64,000 bases of DNA, taken from Polynucleobacter meluiroseus. Its GTDB lineage: Bacteria; Pseudomonadota; Gammaproteobacteria; Burkholderiales; Burkholderiaceae. Shown piece after piece: positions 26,549-37,672 of this stretch. The position numbers and the translations under genes are program-made. Location of the stretch: positions 62,001-126,000 of the forward strand of contig NZ_OANS01000005.1 of the NCBI RefSeq assembly GCF_900205755.1, given 5' to 3'. The first letter of the stretch is position 1. Each line of letters starts with the position of its first letter. The notes under the pieces were generated by a model. The model was not told where the DNA came from, ran no database searches, and was given only the letters and a program-made list of their open reading frames with translations.

Positions 26549-27724
26549 TTGACCTCCCCGCGCGTAAATCTCTTAGATTTTGACGCTGACCAGATGGCGG
26601 CGTATGTCGCGGGGCTAAACGAAAAACCGTTTAGAGCAAAACAACTCATGCAATGGATTCACCAACGCGGTGTATCCAATATTAACGACATGAGCGATTT
26701 GGCTAAAGGATTTAGAGCCACCTTGCTTGAAAAAGCAGAGGTAGTTTCTCTCCCTGTGATTCGAGATGAGCAGGCGAATGATGGCACGCGCAAGTGGCTT
26801 CTGGACGTGGGCGCCGGTAACGCAGTGGAGTCTGTGTTTATCCCAGAAGATGACCGAGGCACTCTCTGTATTTCTTCTCAAGCAGGTTGCGCTGTTAACT
26901 GCCGCTTCTGTTCAACGGGATATCAAGGGTTTTCACGCAATCTCACTTCCGGTGAAATCATCGGTCAATTGTGGTTTGCTGAGCATCTGTTGCGTAACGA
27001 TCCCATGGCCGTTCGTCGAATGGAGACTTATCCAACGCCTGGCTGGGAACATACTGGACGGGTGATTTCTAATGTCGTTTTAATGGGCATGGGTGAGCCT
27101 CTACTTAATTACGATCAGGTTCTTCCCGCACTTCGTTTGATGCTGGACGATCGAGCCTATGGTTTGTCGAGACGTCGTGTCACCGTTTCTACTTCAGGTG
27201 TCGTACCCATGATGGATCGCTTGGCGCAAGACTGCCCCGTTGCATTGGCAGTTTCATTGCATGCGCCCAATGATGCATTGCGCGATCAATTAGTGCCACT
27301 CAATCAAAAATATCCCTTAAGGGAGTTATTAGCAGCGTGTGAGCGCTACCTGCCTTTTGCGCCAAGGGATTTCTTAACCTTTGAATATTGCATGCTTGAT
27401 GGCGTGAATGATTCTGATGTCCAGGCAAAAGAACTGGTGCGTTTACTCAATGGCATTAAATGCAAAGTGAACCTCATTCCATTTAATCCTTTCCCAGAAT
27501 CTGGGTTGAAGCGTTCACCGCCACAACGCATTCAGGCATTTGCTAATATTTTGTTAAATGCCGGCATGGTAGCAACTGTGCGCAAAACTCGCGGTGATGA
27601 TATCGCCGCTGCTTGCGGACAATTAGCAGGTGACGTGATCGATCGTACTCGCGTGCGCGAGCGTGACGTGCATGCTGCCGACATTATTCAGCCAATACAG
27701 TGGCTCGACAAATTAGATTCTTGA
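26549..27724 (+). CDS. rlmN: 23S rRNA (adenine-2503-C2)-methyltransferase RlmN
   Basis: Radical-SAM enzyme that methylates A2503 of 23S rRNA and A37 of some tRNAs. The cluster motif is [11 protein letters not shown] (CxxxCxxC). [12 protein letters not shown] and [13 protein letters not shown] follow, and the second catalytic cysteine lies in the C-terminal [13 protein letters not shown]. It begins at TTG 26549 (after AAGAAG), giving 391 residues with the expected N-terminus [16 protein letters not shown]. Only 28 bases separate it from ispG. Confidence 0.95.
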   Translation: MTSPRVNLLDFDADQMAAYVAGLNEKPFRAKQLMQWIHQRGVSNINDMSDLAKGFRATLLEKAEVVSLPVIRDEQANDGTRKWLLDVGAGNAVESVFIPEDDRGTLCISSQAGCAVNCRFCSTGYQGFSRNLTSGEIIGQLWFAEHLLRNDPMAVRRMETYPTPGWEHTGRVISNVVLMGMGEPLLNYDQVLPALRLMLDDRAYGLSRRRVTVSTSGVVPMMDRLAQDCPVALAVSLHAPNDALRDQLVPLNQKYPLRELLAACERYLPFAPRDFLTFEYCMLDGVNDSDVQAKELVRLLNGIKCKVNLIPFNPFPESGLKRSPPQRIQAFANILLNAGMVATVRKTRGDDIAAACGQLAGDVIDRTRVRERDVHAADIIQPIQWLDKLDS

Positions 27725-27752
27725 TAGGGTCATTTAATTCCCTTTGGTTTTT

Positions 27753-29021
27753 ATGAGCTCAATTCTCTCTACCCCGTCTCCCTTACCACTTGGCCCAGCA
27801 GCAAAGCGGGCTACACGTCAAGCAACGATCGCTTGGAAGACCAATATCATCACCGTGGGTGGCGATGCACCAGTACGCGTGCAATCCATGACGAATACCG
27901 ATACAGCTGATGCAATTGGAACCGCGATTCAGGTGAAAGAATTAGCGCGCGCTGGCTCGGAGATGGTGCGTATTACTGTTGATACGCCTGCGGCCGCGGC
28001 CGCAGTTCCTTATATTCGTGAACAGCTCGACAAGATGGATGTTTTGGTGCCGTTGATCGGCGATTTTCATTACAACGGTCACACCTTATTAAATGACTAC
28101 CCTGATTGCGCTCAGGCTTTATCCAAATATCGTATTAATCCAGGTAATGTAGGTAAGGGCGCTAAGCGCGATCCCCAATTTGCTCAAATGATTGAGGCAG
28201 CTTGTAAGTACGATAAACCGATTCGAATTGGCGTGAATTGGGGCAGTCTAGATCAAGACCTCCTTGCCAGCATCATGGATAGCAATGCTGCCTTGCCAGT
28301 TCCCAAGACGGCCCAAGAGGTCATGATTGAGGCTTTGATTCAGTCAGCTTTGCAGTCTGCTGAAAAAGCAGTTGAGCTTGGTATAAATCCCAACCAAATT
28401 TTGCTCTCCTGTAAGGTCAGTAAGGTACAAGATTTGGTGGCTGTGTATCGCGATTTGGCAAGGCGCTCAGACTACCCCTTGCATTTGGGTTTAACTGAAG
28501 CGGGCATGGGCAGCAAGGGGATTGTTTCTTCGACAGCGGCGATGGCCATTCTTTTGCAAGAGGGCATTGGCGATACGATTCGCGTTTCTCTGACGCCTGA
28601 TCCAGGCGCTCCCCGTGAAAATGAAGTGATCGTGGCGCAAGAAATATTGCAGACGATGGGATTGCGGCATTTCACGCCGATGGTGATTGCTTGTCCAGGA
28701 TGCGGTAGAACCACGAGCACCACCTTTCAAGAGTTAGCCGCCAATATTCAATCTTATTTGCGCCAACAAATGCCGCTTTGGAAGAAATCCCATCCCGGCG
28801 TAGAAAATATGAACGTAGCCGTGATGGGTTGTATTGTGAATGGTCCCGGCGAAAGTAAGCATGCCAATATTGGAATCTCACTCCCTGGCACAGGTGAAGC
28901 TCCAGCAGCACCGGTTTTCGTTGACGGACAAAAAGTAAAAACTTTACGCGGCGATCGCATTGCTGAAGATTTTCAGGTGATTGTTGACGAGTACGTGCAG
29001 CGTCATTACGCACCCAAATAA
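27753..29021 (+). CDS. ispG: 4-hydroxy-3-methylbut-2-enyl diphosphate synthase
   Basis: Iron-sulfur enzyme of the MEP isoprenoid pathway. I start at ATG 27753 (in-frame TTG 27744 is the alternative), giving 422 residues. The cluster cysteines are in [17 protein letters not shown] and [21 protein letters not shown] and GDFHYNGH are TIM-barrel motifs. It is a normal full-length protein. The alanine run coded by GCGGCCGCGGCCGC near 27990 is a codon-use coincidence. Cotranscribed with rlmN and hisS. Confidence 0.96.
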   Translation: MSSILSTPSPLPLGPAAKRATRQATIAWKTNIITVGGDAPVRVQSMTNTDTADAIGTAIQVKELARAGSEMVRITVDTPAAAAAVPYIREQLDKMDVLVPLIGDFHYNGHTLLNDYPDCAQALSKYRINPGNVGKGAKRDPQFAQMIEAACKYDKPIRIGVNWGSLDQDLLASIMDSNAALPVPKTAQEVMIEALIQSALQSAEKAVELGINPNQILLSCKVSKVQDLVAVYRDLARRSDYPLHLGLTEAGMGSKGIVSSTAAMAILLQEGIGDTIRVSLTPDPGAPRENEVIVAQEILQTMGLRHFTPMVIACPGCGRTTSTTFQELAANIQSYLRQQMPLWKKSHPGVENMNVAVMGCIVNGPGESKHANIGISLPGTGEAPAAPVFVDGQKVKTLRGDRIAEDFQVIVDEYVQRHYAPK

Positions 29022-29045
29022 AAATAGAAGAAACGAAGCGCAACA

Positions 29046-30374
29046 ATGACTGAACAAACCTCTTCAGATAAAGCCCCTAAAGCTCAAAAAATTAACGGCG
29101 TACGGGGCATGAATGATCTTTTGCCTGGCGATGCTGCCCAGTGGTTTCATCTTGAGCATGTTTTTCGTGATCTCACTAGAGCGTATGGATATGAATTTTT
29201 AAGAACGCCCATCGTCGAAGCGACCGCTGTTTTCCAGCGGGGTATAGGTGAAGTAACCGATATCGTTGAGAAGGAAATGTACTCCTTCGAAGACCGCCTG
29301 AATGGCGAGCAATTGACCTTGCGCCCAGAAGGAACGGCAGCCTTGGTGCGCGCTGTGATTGAGAATAATTTACTCTACGAGGGTCCTAAGCGCCTTTGGT
29401 ATAGCGGACCCATGTTTCGTCATGAGCGTCCTCAGCGCGGCCGTTATCGCCAATTTCATCAGTTTGGTATAGAGGCCCTTGGTTTTGCTGGTCCGGACAT
29501 TGATGCTGAGATCATCTTGATGGGCCAACGCCTCTGGGATGAGCTTGGTCTCAAAGGCGTGCGTTTAGAAATCAATTCCCTCGGACAAGCTCCTGAGCGC
29601 GCTGAACATCGCGCTGCCTTAGTGGTGTATTTCGAGCAGCATCGAGATTTACTGGATGAGGACTCTGTCCGACGCTTAGGTACCAATCCTTTACGTATTC
29701 TGGACTCCAAAAATCCAGCAATGCAGGAGTTAATTGAGGGTGCGCCAAAACTCCTAGATTTTTTAGGGGAAGAGTCTTTGAAGCATTTTGAAGGTGTGCA
29801 GACCTTGCTTAAGGCGAACAATATTCCTTGCAAAATTAATCCTAGACTAGTGCGCGGGCTAGATTATTACAACTTGACTGTATTTGAGTGGATTACCGAA
29901 GAGCTTGGTGCGCAAGGCACTATTGCTGGCGGTGGTCGCTATGATCCCTTGATTGAGCGGATGGGCGGCAAGGCAGCGACTGCTTGTGGATGGGCCATGG
30001 GAATGGAACGTGTCCTAGAGTTGATGAAGGTATCGGGCTCCTTGCCTGAGCCCCAAGCGCAATGCGATGTCTTTGTCTTGCATCAGGGCGGTGAAACATT
30101 AATTACCGCCTTGGTTGTCGCTGAACGCCTGCGTAGCGCGGGAATTGATGTCATTCTGTTTTGTCCTGCCGATGGTCAAACGGCCAGCTTCAAGTCGCAA
30201 ATGAAGAAAGCAGATGCTAGTGGAGCAAGCTATGCAGTCATTATTGGACCAGATGAATTAGCCAAGAATGAAGCTCAACTCAAAGACCTTCGCGGAACCG
30301 GAAACCAGCAGGCAATCCCTTTAGACGGGGTTGTTGAAGGGGTCATTGACGCTATTGTTGGCGCTACGGAATAG
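29046..30374 (+). CDS. hisS: Histidine-tRNA ligase
   Basis: Class II aminoacyl-tRNA synthetase of 442 residues. Motif 1 surrounds [14 protein letters not shown]; motif 2 is [19 protein letters not shown]; the histidine-binding [13 protein letters not shown] and [14 protein letters not shown] follow with motif 3 ([13 protein letters not shown]). The C-terminal anticodon domain starts near [13 protein letters not shown] 29046 has a fair AAGAAACGAAG upstream. Lies between ispG and yfgM as in E. coli. Confidence 0.97.
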   Translation: MTEQTSSDKAPKAQKINGVRGMNDLLPGDAAQWFHLEHVFRDLTRAYGYEFLRTPIVEATAVFQRGIGEVTDIVEKEMYSFEDRLNGEQLTLRPEGTAALVRAVIENNLLYEGPKRLWYSGPMFRHERPQRGRYRQFHQFGIEALGFAGPDIDAEIILMGQRLWDELGLKGVRLEINSLGQAPERAEHRAALVVYFEQHRDLLDEDSVRRLGTNPLRILDSKNPAMQELIEGAPKLLDFLGEESLKHFEGVQTLLKANNIPCKINPRLVRGLDYYNLTVFEWITEELGAQGTIAGGGRYDPLIERMGGKAATACGWAMGMERVLELMKVSGSLPEPQAQCDVFVLHQGGETLITALVVAERLRSAGIDVILFCPADGQTASFKSQMKKADASGASYAVIIGPDELAKNEAQLKDLRGTGNQQAIPLDGVVEGVIDAIVGATE

Positions 30375-30445
30375 AATTGGCTTTATTGTTGGTACATTAA
30401 CCTCAAATCATTATTTAAATTCGTACTTAATTCGCTTGGATTGAC

Positions 30446-31105
30446 ATGCCTTTAGACCTAGAAGAACAAGAACAGCTGGACCAATTCAAAGCCTTTTGGC
30501 AAAAGTACCGTAATCTGATTACCGGAGTACTTACCGCATTGCTCCTCACGTACGCGGCTTATAGCGCTTATCAGTGGTGGAGCAATAGCCAAGCATTAGC
30601 TGCTTCACAGCTATATGAAACGATGATCTCTGCGATTAACAAAGGCGACAAAGACCAAGCTTTTCTGGCTGCTAACGACATGCAAAAAGACTTTAGTCGC
30701 ACCCCTTATGCGGCGATGGCTAGCCTGGTCGCCGCTAAGCTGGCTTCTGATGCAGGGGACGGCGCCCAGGAAATGACTTATTTGCGTTGGACTGCACAGC
30801 ATGCTTCTAATCATGGCTACCAAGCCTTGGCAAAATTGCGCTTAATTAGCCAGCTCACCGATCAAGGATCAGCGGCTGATTTAGCTGAGGCCGATGTCAT
30901 GCTGAAAGAAAAGCCAGTCAAGGGCTTTGAGGCTTTGTGGTTGGAGCGTCGTGGTGATTGGTATTTAGCGCAGAAGAATACGCAAGAAGCGCGCTCAAGT
31001 TATGAGGCCGCTTGGCAACAGTTGAATCAAACCAAAGAATTTCCGGAAGAGGCGCGGCGCTTGCTTAAGGTGAAATTAGATGCGGTAGGGGGAGTAGCTC
31101 AATGA
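30446..31105 (+). CDS. yfgM: YfgM-family tetratricopeptide protein (ancillary SecYEG factor)
   Basis: Inner-membrane protein of 219 residues with a short cytoplasmic N-terminus (MPLDLEEQEQLDQFKAFWQKYR), one transmembrane helix (NLITGVLTALLLTYAAYSAY) and a periplasmic helical TPR-like domain. E. coli YfgM works with PpiD near the Sec translocon and in stress responses. The protein opening and position between hisS and bamB are characteristic. Its stop overlaps the bamB ATG by four bases (ATGA). Confidence 0.88.
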   Translation: MPLDLEEQEQLDQFKAFWQKYRNLITGVLTALLLTYAAYSAYQWWSNSQALAASQLYETMISAINKGDKDQAFLAANDMQKDFSRTPYAAMASLVAAKLASDAGDGAQEMTYLRWTAQHASNHGYQALAKLRLISQLTDQGSAADLAEADVMLKEKPVKGFEALWLERRGDWYLAQKNTQEARSSYEAAWQQLNQTKEFPEEARRLLKVKLDAVGGVAQ

Positions 31106-32259
31106 GATTTACATCTAAACCGATGCAACAGTGGCTTCGCGCTACTTTGGTCATGAGCATGGCAGCGGCTGTTTTGGTGGGCTGCTCAGGAAATTCGAGA
31201 ACGCATAAGCCAGCAGAATTGGTGAAGGTTTCTAATCAATTTGATTTGTCACCCGTTTGGTCCGCGAATATAGGCTCTTCAGAGTCGTTTAATTTTCATC
31301 CTGCTGTGGCTGGTGATGCGGTCTATGCCGCTTCCAACCGCGGCAACTTAGCAAAACTGGATCTTAAGACGGGCAACAAGGTTTGGGAGGTTTCGGTGCC
31401 TGATCGCCTGTCGATTGGACCCGGATCAGATGGACGCGTAACAGCGGTCGTCACCACTAAGGGCACTGTCTATGCTTATGACGATACGGGCAAGGCGCTT
31501 TGGAATGTGAATGTGGGTAGCGAGGTATTAACTGAGCCTGTAGTTGCCGGAGGCGTGGTCGTCATTCGCGCCTTGGACAACCGCTTTATTGGTTTAGATG
31601 AACTCACTGGCGCACGTAAATGGATTTATCAACGTCAACAGACAGCTTTGTCCTTGCGGGTTGGTTATGGCATGCTCGCAATTGGAAATGAAGTAATTGT
31701 GACTGGCTTTGCGGGCGGTCGCTTCGGCATGATTGCATTAGCCAATGGCGGATTAGTTTGGGAAAGCCCAATCTCCTTTCCCAAAGGATTCTCTGAAATT
31801 GAACGTCTGAATGATGTCACTGCAAAACCCAGCATGCAAGGTGAAATTATTTGTGCAGTGTCTTATCAAGGGCGCGTAGGCTGTGGTCAGGCGCGTACTG
31901 GCAACCTCATTTGGTTCAAGGATTATTCAAGCTACACTGGCACTGCGCAAAGCGCGGAGATGGTGTTTTCTTCGAATGAAAAGTCTTATGTGACCGCATT
32001 TGCGACCAAAGACGGTACGCAGATTTGGGAAAACACCCAACTCACTTTTAGAGATGTTGGCGAGTCTTTAGCCGTCGGCAGAGTGTTGCTAGTAGGCGAT
32101 GCCGAAGGTTATGTTCATGCACTCGATCAATCGAATGGCGAAATGTTAGCCCGCATTCGTCATGACAGCTCACCAATCTCAGCGGCACCCATTTCAGCAG
32201 GAGGCCTCATTTTGATTCAGTCCCAAGGCGGCAAACTCGCGGCGTACAGTCCCAAATGA
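31102..32259 (+). CDS. bamB: Outer membrane assembly factor BamB
   Basis: Lipoprotein of the BAM complex that inserts outer-membrane proteins. The signal peptide ends in the lipobox VLVGC (Cys near residue 28). The rest consists of PQQ-type beta-propeller repeats, seen as recurring GxVYALD-like units ([60 protein letters not shown]). 385 residues, normal. Overlaps yfgM at the start and der at the end, each by ATGA. Confidence 0.95.
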   Translation: MRFTSKPMQQWLRATLVMSMAAAVLVGCSGNSRTHKPAELVKVSNQFDLSPVWSANIGSSESFNFHPAVAGDAVYAASNRGNLAKLDLKTGNKVWEVSVPDRLSIGPGSDGRVTAVVTTKGTVYAYDDTGKALWNVNVGSEVLTEPVVAGGVVVIRALDNRFIGLDELTGARKWIYQRQQTALSLRVGYGMLAIGNEVIVTGFAGGRFGMIALANGGLVWESPISFPKGFSEIERLNDVTAKPSMQGEIICAVSYQGRVGCGQARTGNLIWFKDYSSYTGTAQSAEMVFSSNEKSYVTAFATKDGTQIWENTQLTFRDVGESLAVGRVLLVGDAEGYVHALDQSNGEMLARIRHDSSPISAAPISAGGLILIQSQGGKLAAYSPK

Positions 32260-33620
32260 ACCCAGTCATCACCATAGTTGGTCGTCCTAATGTTGGAAAG
32301 TCGACCCTCTTTAATCGCTTAACGCGCTCTAGAGATGCGCTTGTTGCCGACTTTTCCGGCTTAACGCGAGATCGTCACTACGGCAAAGGTCGTATTGGTG
32401 AGCGTCCTTTTATTTGTGTGGATACGGGTGGCTTCGAGCCCGTTGCCAAGACCGGCATTGTGGCCGAGATGGCTAAGCAAACTAAGCAAGCCGTCGCTGA
32501 ATCTGACATCATTATTTTCTTGGTGGATGGCCGCTTAGGCATGGCTCCCCAAGACCGCGTTATTGCCGATTTCTTACGCAAGACGGGCCGCCCTATTATT
32601 TTGGCGGTCAACAAAACAGAAGGCATGCAAGCCGGCGTTGTCACGGCGGACTTTCATGAACTTGGTTTAGGTGAGCCATTTCCGATTTCATCAGCGCATG
32701 GTGATGGCGTTCGCGGCTTGATTGACGATGCATTGGATTCTTTAGGCATCGCAGAGCCTGACCCAGAAGATCTGGTAAACGATCCTAACCGGCCAATGAA
32801 AATTGCCGTGGTGGGGCGTCCGAACGTTGGTAAGTCGACCCTGATCAATAAATTAATTGGCGAGGAGCGGGTGATCGCTTTTGATATGCCTGGAACCACG
32901 CGGGATGCGATTGAGGTGCCTTTTGAGCGCAATGGCAAGCCCTATATTTTGGTGGATACAGCGGGCTTACGCCGTCGCGGCAAAGTATTTGAGGCGATTG
33001 AAAAATTCTCGGTTGTGAAAACCTTGCAAGCCATTGCAGACTGCAATGTGGTCATCTTGATGTTAGATGCCCAACAAGATATCTCTGAGCAAGATGCGCA
33101 TATTGCTGGATTTATCGTTGAGGCAGGTCGTGCGCTAGTGGTTGCCGTCAATAAATGGGATGGTCTTGATAGTTATGTGAAAGAGCGTGCCCGTTTAGAG
33201 ATTGCTCAAAAACTACGCTTTCTAGATTTTGCCAATGTGCATCCTATTTCAGCGATAAAAGGCACCGGCTTAAAGGAGCTCTTTCAGGATGTGGATGCTG
33301 CTTACGCGGCTGCAATCGCTAAGTTACCGACACCTAAACTGACTCGTATCTTGGAGGAGGCTATTGAGCATCAGCAGCCTAAACGGGTAGGTATGGGTCG
33401 TCCGAAGCTGCGTTATGCGCACCAAGGCGGTATGAATCCCCCCATCGTGGTGATTCATGGAACTGCATTGAGTGGCGTAACTGATAGTTACAAACGCTAT
33501 TTAGAGGGTCGCTTTAGAGAGGTCTTTAAATTGCGTGGTACGCCAATGCGAATCCAGATGAATACAGCAAAGAACCCTTATGTCGACGGGGATAAGGGTA
33601 AAAAAGGCCATAAGAAATAA
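32256..33620 (+). CDS. der: Ribosome biogenesis GTPase Der
   Basis: Essential GTPase with two tandem G domains, needed for 50S assembly. G1 motifs [14 protein letters not shown] (near residue 8) and [14 protein letters not shown] (near 188), G3 DTGGFE and DTAGLRRR, G4 NKTEG and NKWDG are all visible; the first NKTE departs slightly from NKxD. A KH-like C-terminal domain ([26 protein letters not shown]) ends the protein in a lysine-rich tail. 454 residues. Follows bamB with ATGA overlap. Confidence 0.96.
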   Translation: MNPVITIVGRPNVGKSTLFNRLTRSRDALVADFSGLTRDRHYGKGRIGERPFICVDTGGFEPVAKTGIVAEMAKQTKQAVAESDIIIFLVDGRLGMAPQDRVIADFLRKTGRPIILAVNKTEGMQAGVVTADFHELGLGEPFPISSAHGDGVRGLIDDALDSLGIAEPDPEDLVNDPNRPMKIAVVGRPNVGKSTLINKLIGEERVIAFDMPGTTRDAIEVPFERNGKPYILVDTAGLRRRGKVFEAIEKFSVVKTLQAIADCNVVILMLDAQQDISEQDAHIAGFIVEAGRALVVAVNKWDGLDSYVKERARLEIAQKLRFLDFANVHPISAIKGTGLKELFQDVDAAYAAAIAKLPTPKLTRILEEAIEHQQPKRVGMGRPKLRYAHQGGMNPPIVVIHGTALSGVTDSYKRYLEGRFREVFKLRGTPMRIQMNTAKNPYVDGDKGKKGHKK

Positions 33621-33758
33621 ACTGGCGTACAGTTTTACTTTTATAGCTAAACCCTACTTGAATTCCCACAATTAGACCCAATTTAAAGAGTATGTGCAGT
33701 AATTGCAGTCATCAATTAAAAAAGCAAGACTCCCTCAAAATAATGAATAAGGAGCAGT

Positions 33759-34001
33759 ATGAATAACAGCAAAACCCAATTGCTACAGGATCCCTTCCTC
33801 AACGCCTTGCGCAAAGAGCATGTTCCTGTATCTATTTACCTCGTTAATGGCATCAAATTACAAGGCAATATAGAGTCGTTTGATCAGTATGTCGTGCTCT
33901 TGCGCAATACCGTGACTCAAATGGTTTACAAGCACGCCATCTCCACGATCGTGCCTGCGCGCGCCGTTGAGTTCCGCACGGAAGAAGCTGACCCTGTATA
34001 A
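33759..34001 (+). CDS. hfq: RNA chaperone Hfq
   Basis: Sm-like hexameric RNA-binding protein, 80 residues. Sm1 is seen in [28 protein letters not shown] and Sm2 in [12 protein letters not shown]. The C-terminal tail is short, so it lacks the long disordered end of E. coli Hfq. ATG 33759 follows ATAAGGAGCAGT, a very strong ribosome binding site. The 138 bases upstream hold no obvious terminator. The hflX frame overlaps its 3' end. Confidence 0.97.
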   Translation: MNNSKTQLLQDPFLNALRKEHVPVSIYLVNGIKLQGNIESFDQYVVLLRNTVTQMVYKHAISTIVPARAVEFRTEEADPV

Positions 34002-35235
34002 AACTGGGGTAGACGCGCCTAGAGCCGTCCTCGTTGGAGTCGATACTGGGCGTGAAGATTTTCCCGAAAGTATGGCGGAGCTCAGTCTATTGGCTGAAAG
34101 TGCTGGTTCAGTACCCACAGTCAGCGTGATTGCCCGTAAGGGTCGAACCGATCCCGCCTTATTTATCGGGTCTGGCAAGGCCAATGAGCTGAAAAAGGCG
34201 CTTGAAGAAAACAATGCTGAGTTGGCGATCTTCAATCACCCCTTATCGCCTTCGCAGCAACGAAACCTAGAGCGTCATATTGGCTTTCATGTGATGGATC
34301 GCACAGGCCTCATATTGGATATTTTTAGTCAAAGGGCACAAAGCCATATTGGTAAGACGCAAGTAGAGTTGGCACAAGTGCGTTATCAAATGTCCCGGCT
34401 GGTGCGAGCATGGAGCCATTTAGAGCGGCAAAAAGGGGGTATTGGCTTACGCGGTGGACCTGGCGAGACTCAGATGGAGTTAGATCGCCGTATTTTGGCT
34501 ACCAAGGCCAAACGCCTAGAAAATGAGCTAGAAAAGCTTCAGCGCCAGCAAAGAACCCAAAGAAGGGCGCGCAATCGCAAGGATGTGTTCTCGGTATCGT
34601 TGGTTGGTTATACCAACGCCGGTAAATCCACTCTTTTCAATACCCTTACGAAGGCGGGCACTTACGCAGCCGACCAGTTATTTGCTACTTTGGATACCAC
34701 CTCGAGAAGGGTTCATTTGGAAGGGGTCGGTTCAATCGTGGTGTCAGACACCGTGGGCTTTATTCGGGATTTGCCTCACCAATTGGTGGAAGCCTTTAGG
34801 GCCACCTTGGATGAAACCATTCATGCAGACCTCATATTGCATGTAATTGATGCTTGTAGCCCCGTTTCTCGGGAGCAAAAATTAGAAGTAGAGGCAGTCT
34901 TGCGTGAAATTGGCGCTGACGATATCCCGCGCATTGAAGTCATGAATAAAATTGATCAGATGCCGCAGACCTTTTCAAAGGGGGCGCAGTTAGAGCGAGA
35001 TTCAGAAGGCATTCCAAGCCAGATTTTCTTGTCAGCCAAAGACGGTCAGGGGCTGGATTTACTTCGGGCAGCCCTAGCTGAATGCTCTCAAATGACTGAT
35101 AGAATAAGGGTTGAACACAATCGTGCAAAGACGCAAATGGCCCCGGATGAGTTTTTAGCCCCTTTACCCGAACGTCCAGAATCTTCTGAATTTAATCCTA
35201 TCCCCCATAGAAAATACACACCTCATGACGCGTAA
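33967..35235 (+). CDS. hflX: Ribosome-splitting GTPase HflX
   Basis: GTPase that dissociates stalled ribosomes. The start is uncertain: TTG 33967, inside hfq, is the only start codon before the conserved N-terminal domain ([10 protein letters not shown]), implying coupling with a 35-base overlap. The glycine-rich [20 protein letters not shown] segment is the HflX hallmark; G1 is [16 protein letters not shown]3 DTVGFI, G4 NKID. About 422 residues. Followed by hflK with an 11-base overlap. Confidence 0.93.
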   Translation: MSSARKKLTLYKTGVDAPRAVLVGVDTGREDFPESMAELSLLAESAGSVPTVSVIARKGRTDPALFIGSGKANELKKALEENNAELAIFNHPLSPSQQRNLERHIGFHVMDRTGLILDIFSQRAQSHIGKTQVELAQVRYQMSRLVRAWSHLERQKGGIGLRGGPGETQMELDRRILATKAKRLENELEKLQRQQRTQRRARNRKDVFSVSLVGYTNAGKSTLFNTLTKAGTYAADQLFATLDTTSRRVHLEGVGSIVVSDTVGFIRDLPHQLVEAFRATLDETIHADLILHVIDACSPVSREQKLEVEAVLREIGADDIPRIEVMNKIDQMPQTFSKGAQLERDSEGIPSQIFLSAKDGQGLDLLRAALAECSQMTDRIRVEHNRAKTQMAPDEFLAPLPERPESSEFNPIPHRKYTPHDA

Positions 35236-36781
35236 ATTTCTTGATCTATTTTCTGTGAGCGATCCAAGCGGGGGCAAGCTCCCTGCGGAGAGTGATTCTA
35301 AGGGCGCCAATGAGGCTCAAGGTAACGCTTCCAATCCGCAGGGTGAGGCAAGTAATGAGAACAGGCCGGCTGCGACCCAGCCCAAAGGTTCGCCACCTGC
35401 TAGACCAGATGGCCCACCTGACCTTGATGAGTTGTGGCGTGATTTTAACGATCGCATCAGTAGCTTTTTTGGCGGAAACCGAGGAGGCGGTAAGTTAGGG
35501 TCGGGCGGTTCTAAACCCGCTAACAAGCCCAGTAAGCCAAACAACTCAGATATTCCAGCGCCATCCGAGCGGGTAAATCAAGGTGGGAACGGCGGGAATG
35601 GCGGCATGGGCGCATCTAATGGGCCCAATTTTAATTTCACTAATCCCTTTGGCACTAAGGGCAGTATTTTGCTGTTCGCCGGCGGCGCTTTTTTGATTTG
35701 GTTGTGCAGCGGCTTTTTTATCATTCAAGAAGGTCAGGCTGGCGTGATTCTGACCTTTGGAAAGTATGCAGATACTGCTAAGCCAGGAATTAATTGGCAT
35801 ATGCCTTGGCCAATTCAATCTGAAGAGACCGTGAATTTGTCCGGAGTACGGTCAGTTGAAGTGGGTCGGCCCGTCTTAATTAAAGCAACCAATCAAAAAG
35901 ATTCCTCCATGTTGACTGAGGATGAAAATATCATTGATGTGCGTTTTGCCGTGCAGTACCGTTTAAAAGATCCAACGGACTATTTATTTAATAATCGCGA
36001 TCCCGATGCGGCGGTAGTGCAAGCGGCAGAAACTGCCGTGCGTGAAATCGTTGCACGTAGCACGATGGATAATGTCTTATACGAAGGGCGCGAGAAAATA
36101 GCGATTGATTTAGCAAGTTCAATACAGCGGATTTTGGATAGCTATAAAACAGGTATCTATATCACCAGCGTGACAGTGCAAAACGTCCAGCCACCAGAGC
36201 AGGTGCAAGCGGCATTTGATGACGCTGTAAAGGCGGGGCAAGATCAAGAGCGCCTTAAAAGCGAAGGACAGGCTTATGCAAATGACATCATTCCACGCGC
36301 CAAAGGTACTGCAGCCCGCTTGATTCAAGAGGCGGAAGGTTACAAGGCGCGCGTAATGGCGACGGCCGAAGGTGATGCGGCCCGTTTTAAGCAGATACTA
36401 GTGGAATACGCAAAGGCACCGGGCGTTACGCGTGACAGGATGTACATCGATACGATGCGCGAAATGTATAACAATGTCACAAAGGTGTTGGTAGACACCA
36501 CTAAGACTAATAGCTTGCTTTACTTGCCGCTAGATAAAATCGTTGCGCAAGTGAGCGCCGAAAGTGCACAGGCAGCAAATTCTCAAACAAATTCTGTGAA
36601 CTCTGGCGGGCAGAGTAATCAAACCAATCAAACCAATCAAAGCACTCCAACGGGCGCAGTGACAGTAGGTGGGGCTACTGGTGCAGCAGTTACATCAACT
36701 AATTTACCTTCCCCCGTCTCCGGCAGCTCAACAGCAGATAAACGCGATGGTTTCCGTAGTCGCGATCGGGAGTCACGTTAA
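35225..36781 (+). CDS. hflK: HflK, FtsH-protease regulatory subunit
   Basis: SPFH/band-7 protein that with HflC cages the FtsH protease in the inner membrane. At 518 residues it is long for the family: an N-terminal disordered Ser/Asn/Pro/Gly-rich region of about 145 residues, one transmembrane helix (LLFAGGAFLIWLCSGFFII), the SPFH domain (QEGQAGVILTFGKY onward), a helical segment, and a Gln/Asn/Thr-rich tail with repeated QTN units before SRDRESR. ATG 35225 lies in the end of hflX; its TAA shares a base with the hflC ATG. Confidence 0.95.
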   Translation: MTRKFLDLFSVSDPSGGKLPAESDSKGANEAQGNASNPQGEASNENRPAATQPKGSPPARPDGPPDLDELWRDFNDRISSFFGGNRGGGKLGSGGSKPANKPSKPNNSDIPAPSERVNQGGNGGNGGMGASNGPNFNFTNPFGTKGSILLFAGGAFLIWLCSGFFIIQEGQAGVILTFGKYADTAKPGINWHMPWPIQSEETVNLSGVRSVEVGRPVLIKATNQKDSSMLTEDENIIDVRFAVQYRLKDPTDYLFNNRDPDAAVVQAAETAVREIVARSTMDNVLYEGREKIAIDLASSIQRILDSYKTGIYITSVTVQNVQPPEQVQAAFDDAVKAGQDQERLKSEGQAYANDIIPRAKGTAARLIQEAEGYKARVMATAEGDAARFKQILVEYAKAPGVTRDRMYIDTMREMYNNVTKVLVDTTKTNSLLYLPLDKIVAQVSAESAQAANSQTNSVNSGGQSNQTNQTNQSTPTGAVTVGGATGAAVTSTNLPSPVSGSSTADKRDGFRSRDRESR

Positions 36782-37650
36782 TGAACTTGAACCGCCTAAT
36801 ACCAGGCCTTATTGCGCTCATCGTCGTTGTTTATCTTTTGGCTTCGAGTATTTTTATCGTGGATCAGCGGCGTTATGCAGTGGTCTTCTCGTTCGGTCAG
36901 ATCGTCAGGGTGATTGAACAACCCGGCCTGCAGATTAAGTATCCCGCGCCATTTGAAAGCGTGCGCTTCTTTGACCGTCGAATTTTGACGATCGATAATC
37001 CTGAAGCAGAGCGTTTCATTACCGCCGAGAAAAAGAACCTGCTAGTCGATTCTTATGTGAAATGGCGCATAGTCGATCCACGCAAATTTTTTATTAGTTT
37101 CAAGGGCGACGAGCGTTTAGCGCAAGATCGTCTGACGCAATTAATTCGTTCGGCTTTAAACGAAGAGTTCACCAAGAGAACTGTGAGAGAGTTGATTTCT
37201 GATCAGCGTGAACAAGTGATGCAGGGGATTCGGAAGAAGGTAGCCGAAGATGCCTCGGATATTGGTGTCGAAATAGTAGATGTGCGTTTGAAGCGGGTGG
37301 ATCTTTTAGCGGAGATTAGCGATTCGGTTTATCGCCGCATGGAAGCGGAGCGTAAACGCGTGGCTAATGAACTTCGTTCTACTGGCGCTGCTGAGTCGGA
37401 TAAAATTCGTGCCAATGCAGAACGTCAGCGCGATACGATTCTGGCAGAGGCCTATAGAGATGCTCAAAAGATCAAAGGATCTGGAGATGCAAAGGCGACC
37501 GCCCTCTATGCCGAAGCATTTGGCCGTGATCCCCAGTTCGCTCAGTTCTATCAAAGTCTTGAAGCCTATCGGAATTCCTTTAAGGATAAGAAGGATGTGA
37601 TGGTTGTAGAGCCCAATGGCGAATTCTTTAAGTTCTTGCATAAAAAATAA
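36781..37650 (+). CDS. hflC: HflC, FtsH-protease regulatory subunit
   Basis: Partner of HflK, 289 residues. It has an N-terminal transmembrane anchor (LIPGLIALIVVVYLLASSIFIV) and an SPFH domain (DQRRYAVVFSFGQIVRVIEQPGLQIKYP region), then a charged coiled-coil helix (RMEAERKRVANELRST) typical of the family. The start ATG overlaps the hflK stop (TAATG). Its 3' end is followed closely by hisZ. Confidence 0.96.
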   Translation: MNLNRLIPGLIALIVVVYLLASSIFIVDQRRYAVVFSFGQIVRVIEQPGLQIKYPAPFESVRFFDRRILTIDNPEAERFITAEKKNLLVDSYVKWRIVDPRKFFISFKGDERLAQDRLTQLIRSALNEEFTKRTVRELISDQREQVMQGIRKKVAEDASDIGVEIVDVRLKRVDLLAEISDSVYRRMEAERKRVANELRSTGAAESDKIRANAERQRDTILAEAYRDAQKIKGSGDAKATALYAEAFGRDPQFAQFYQSLEAYRNSFKDKKDVMVVEPNGEFFKFLHKK

Positions 37651-37672
37651 TGGAAAGCGAGTAAGTCAGGTG

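Noticed and set aside
27988..28003. GCGGCCGCGGCCGC repeat in ispG
   Set aside because: It encodes an alanine run in the conserved reading frame; no sign of a regulatory or mobile element.
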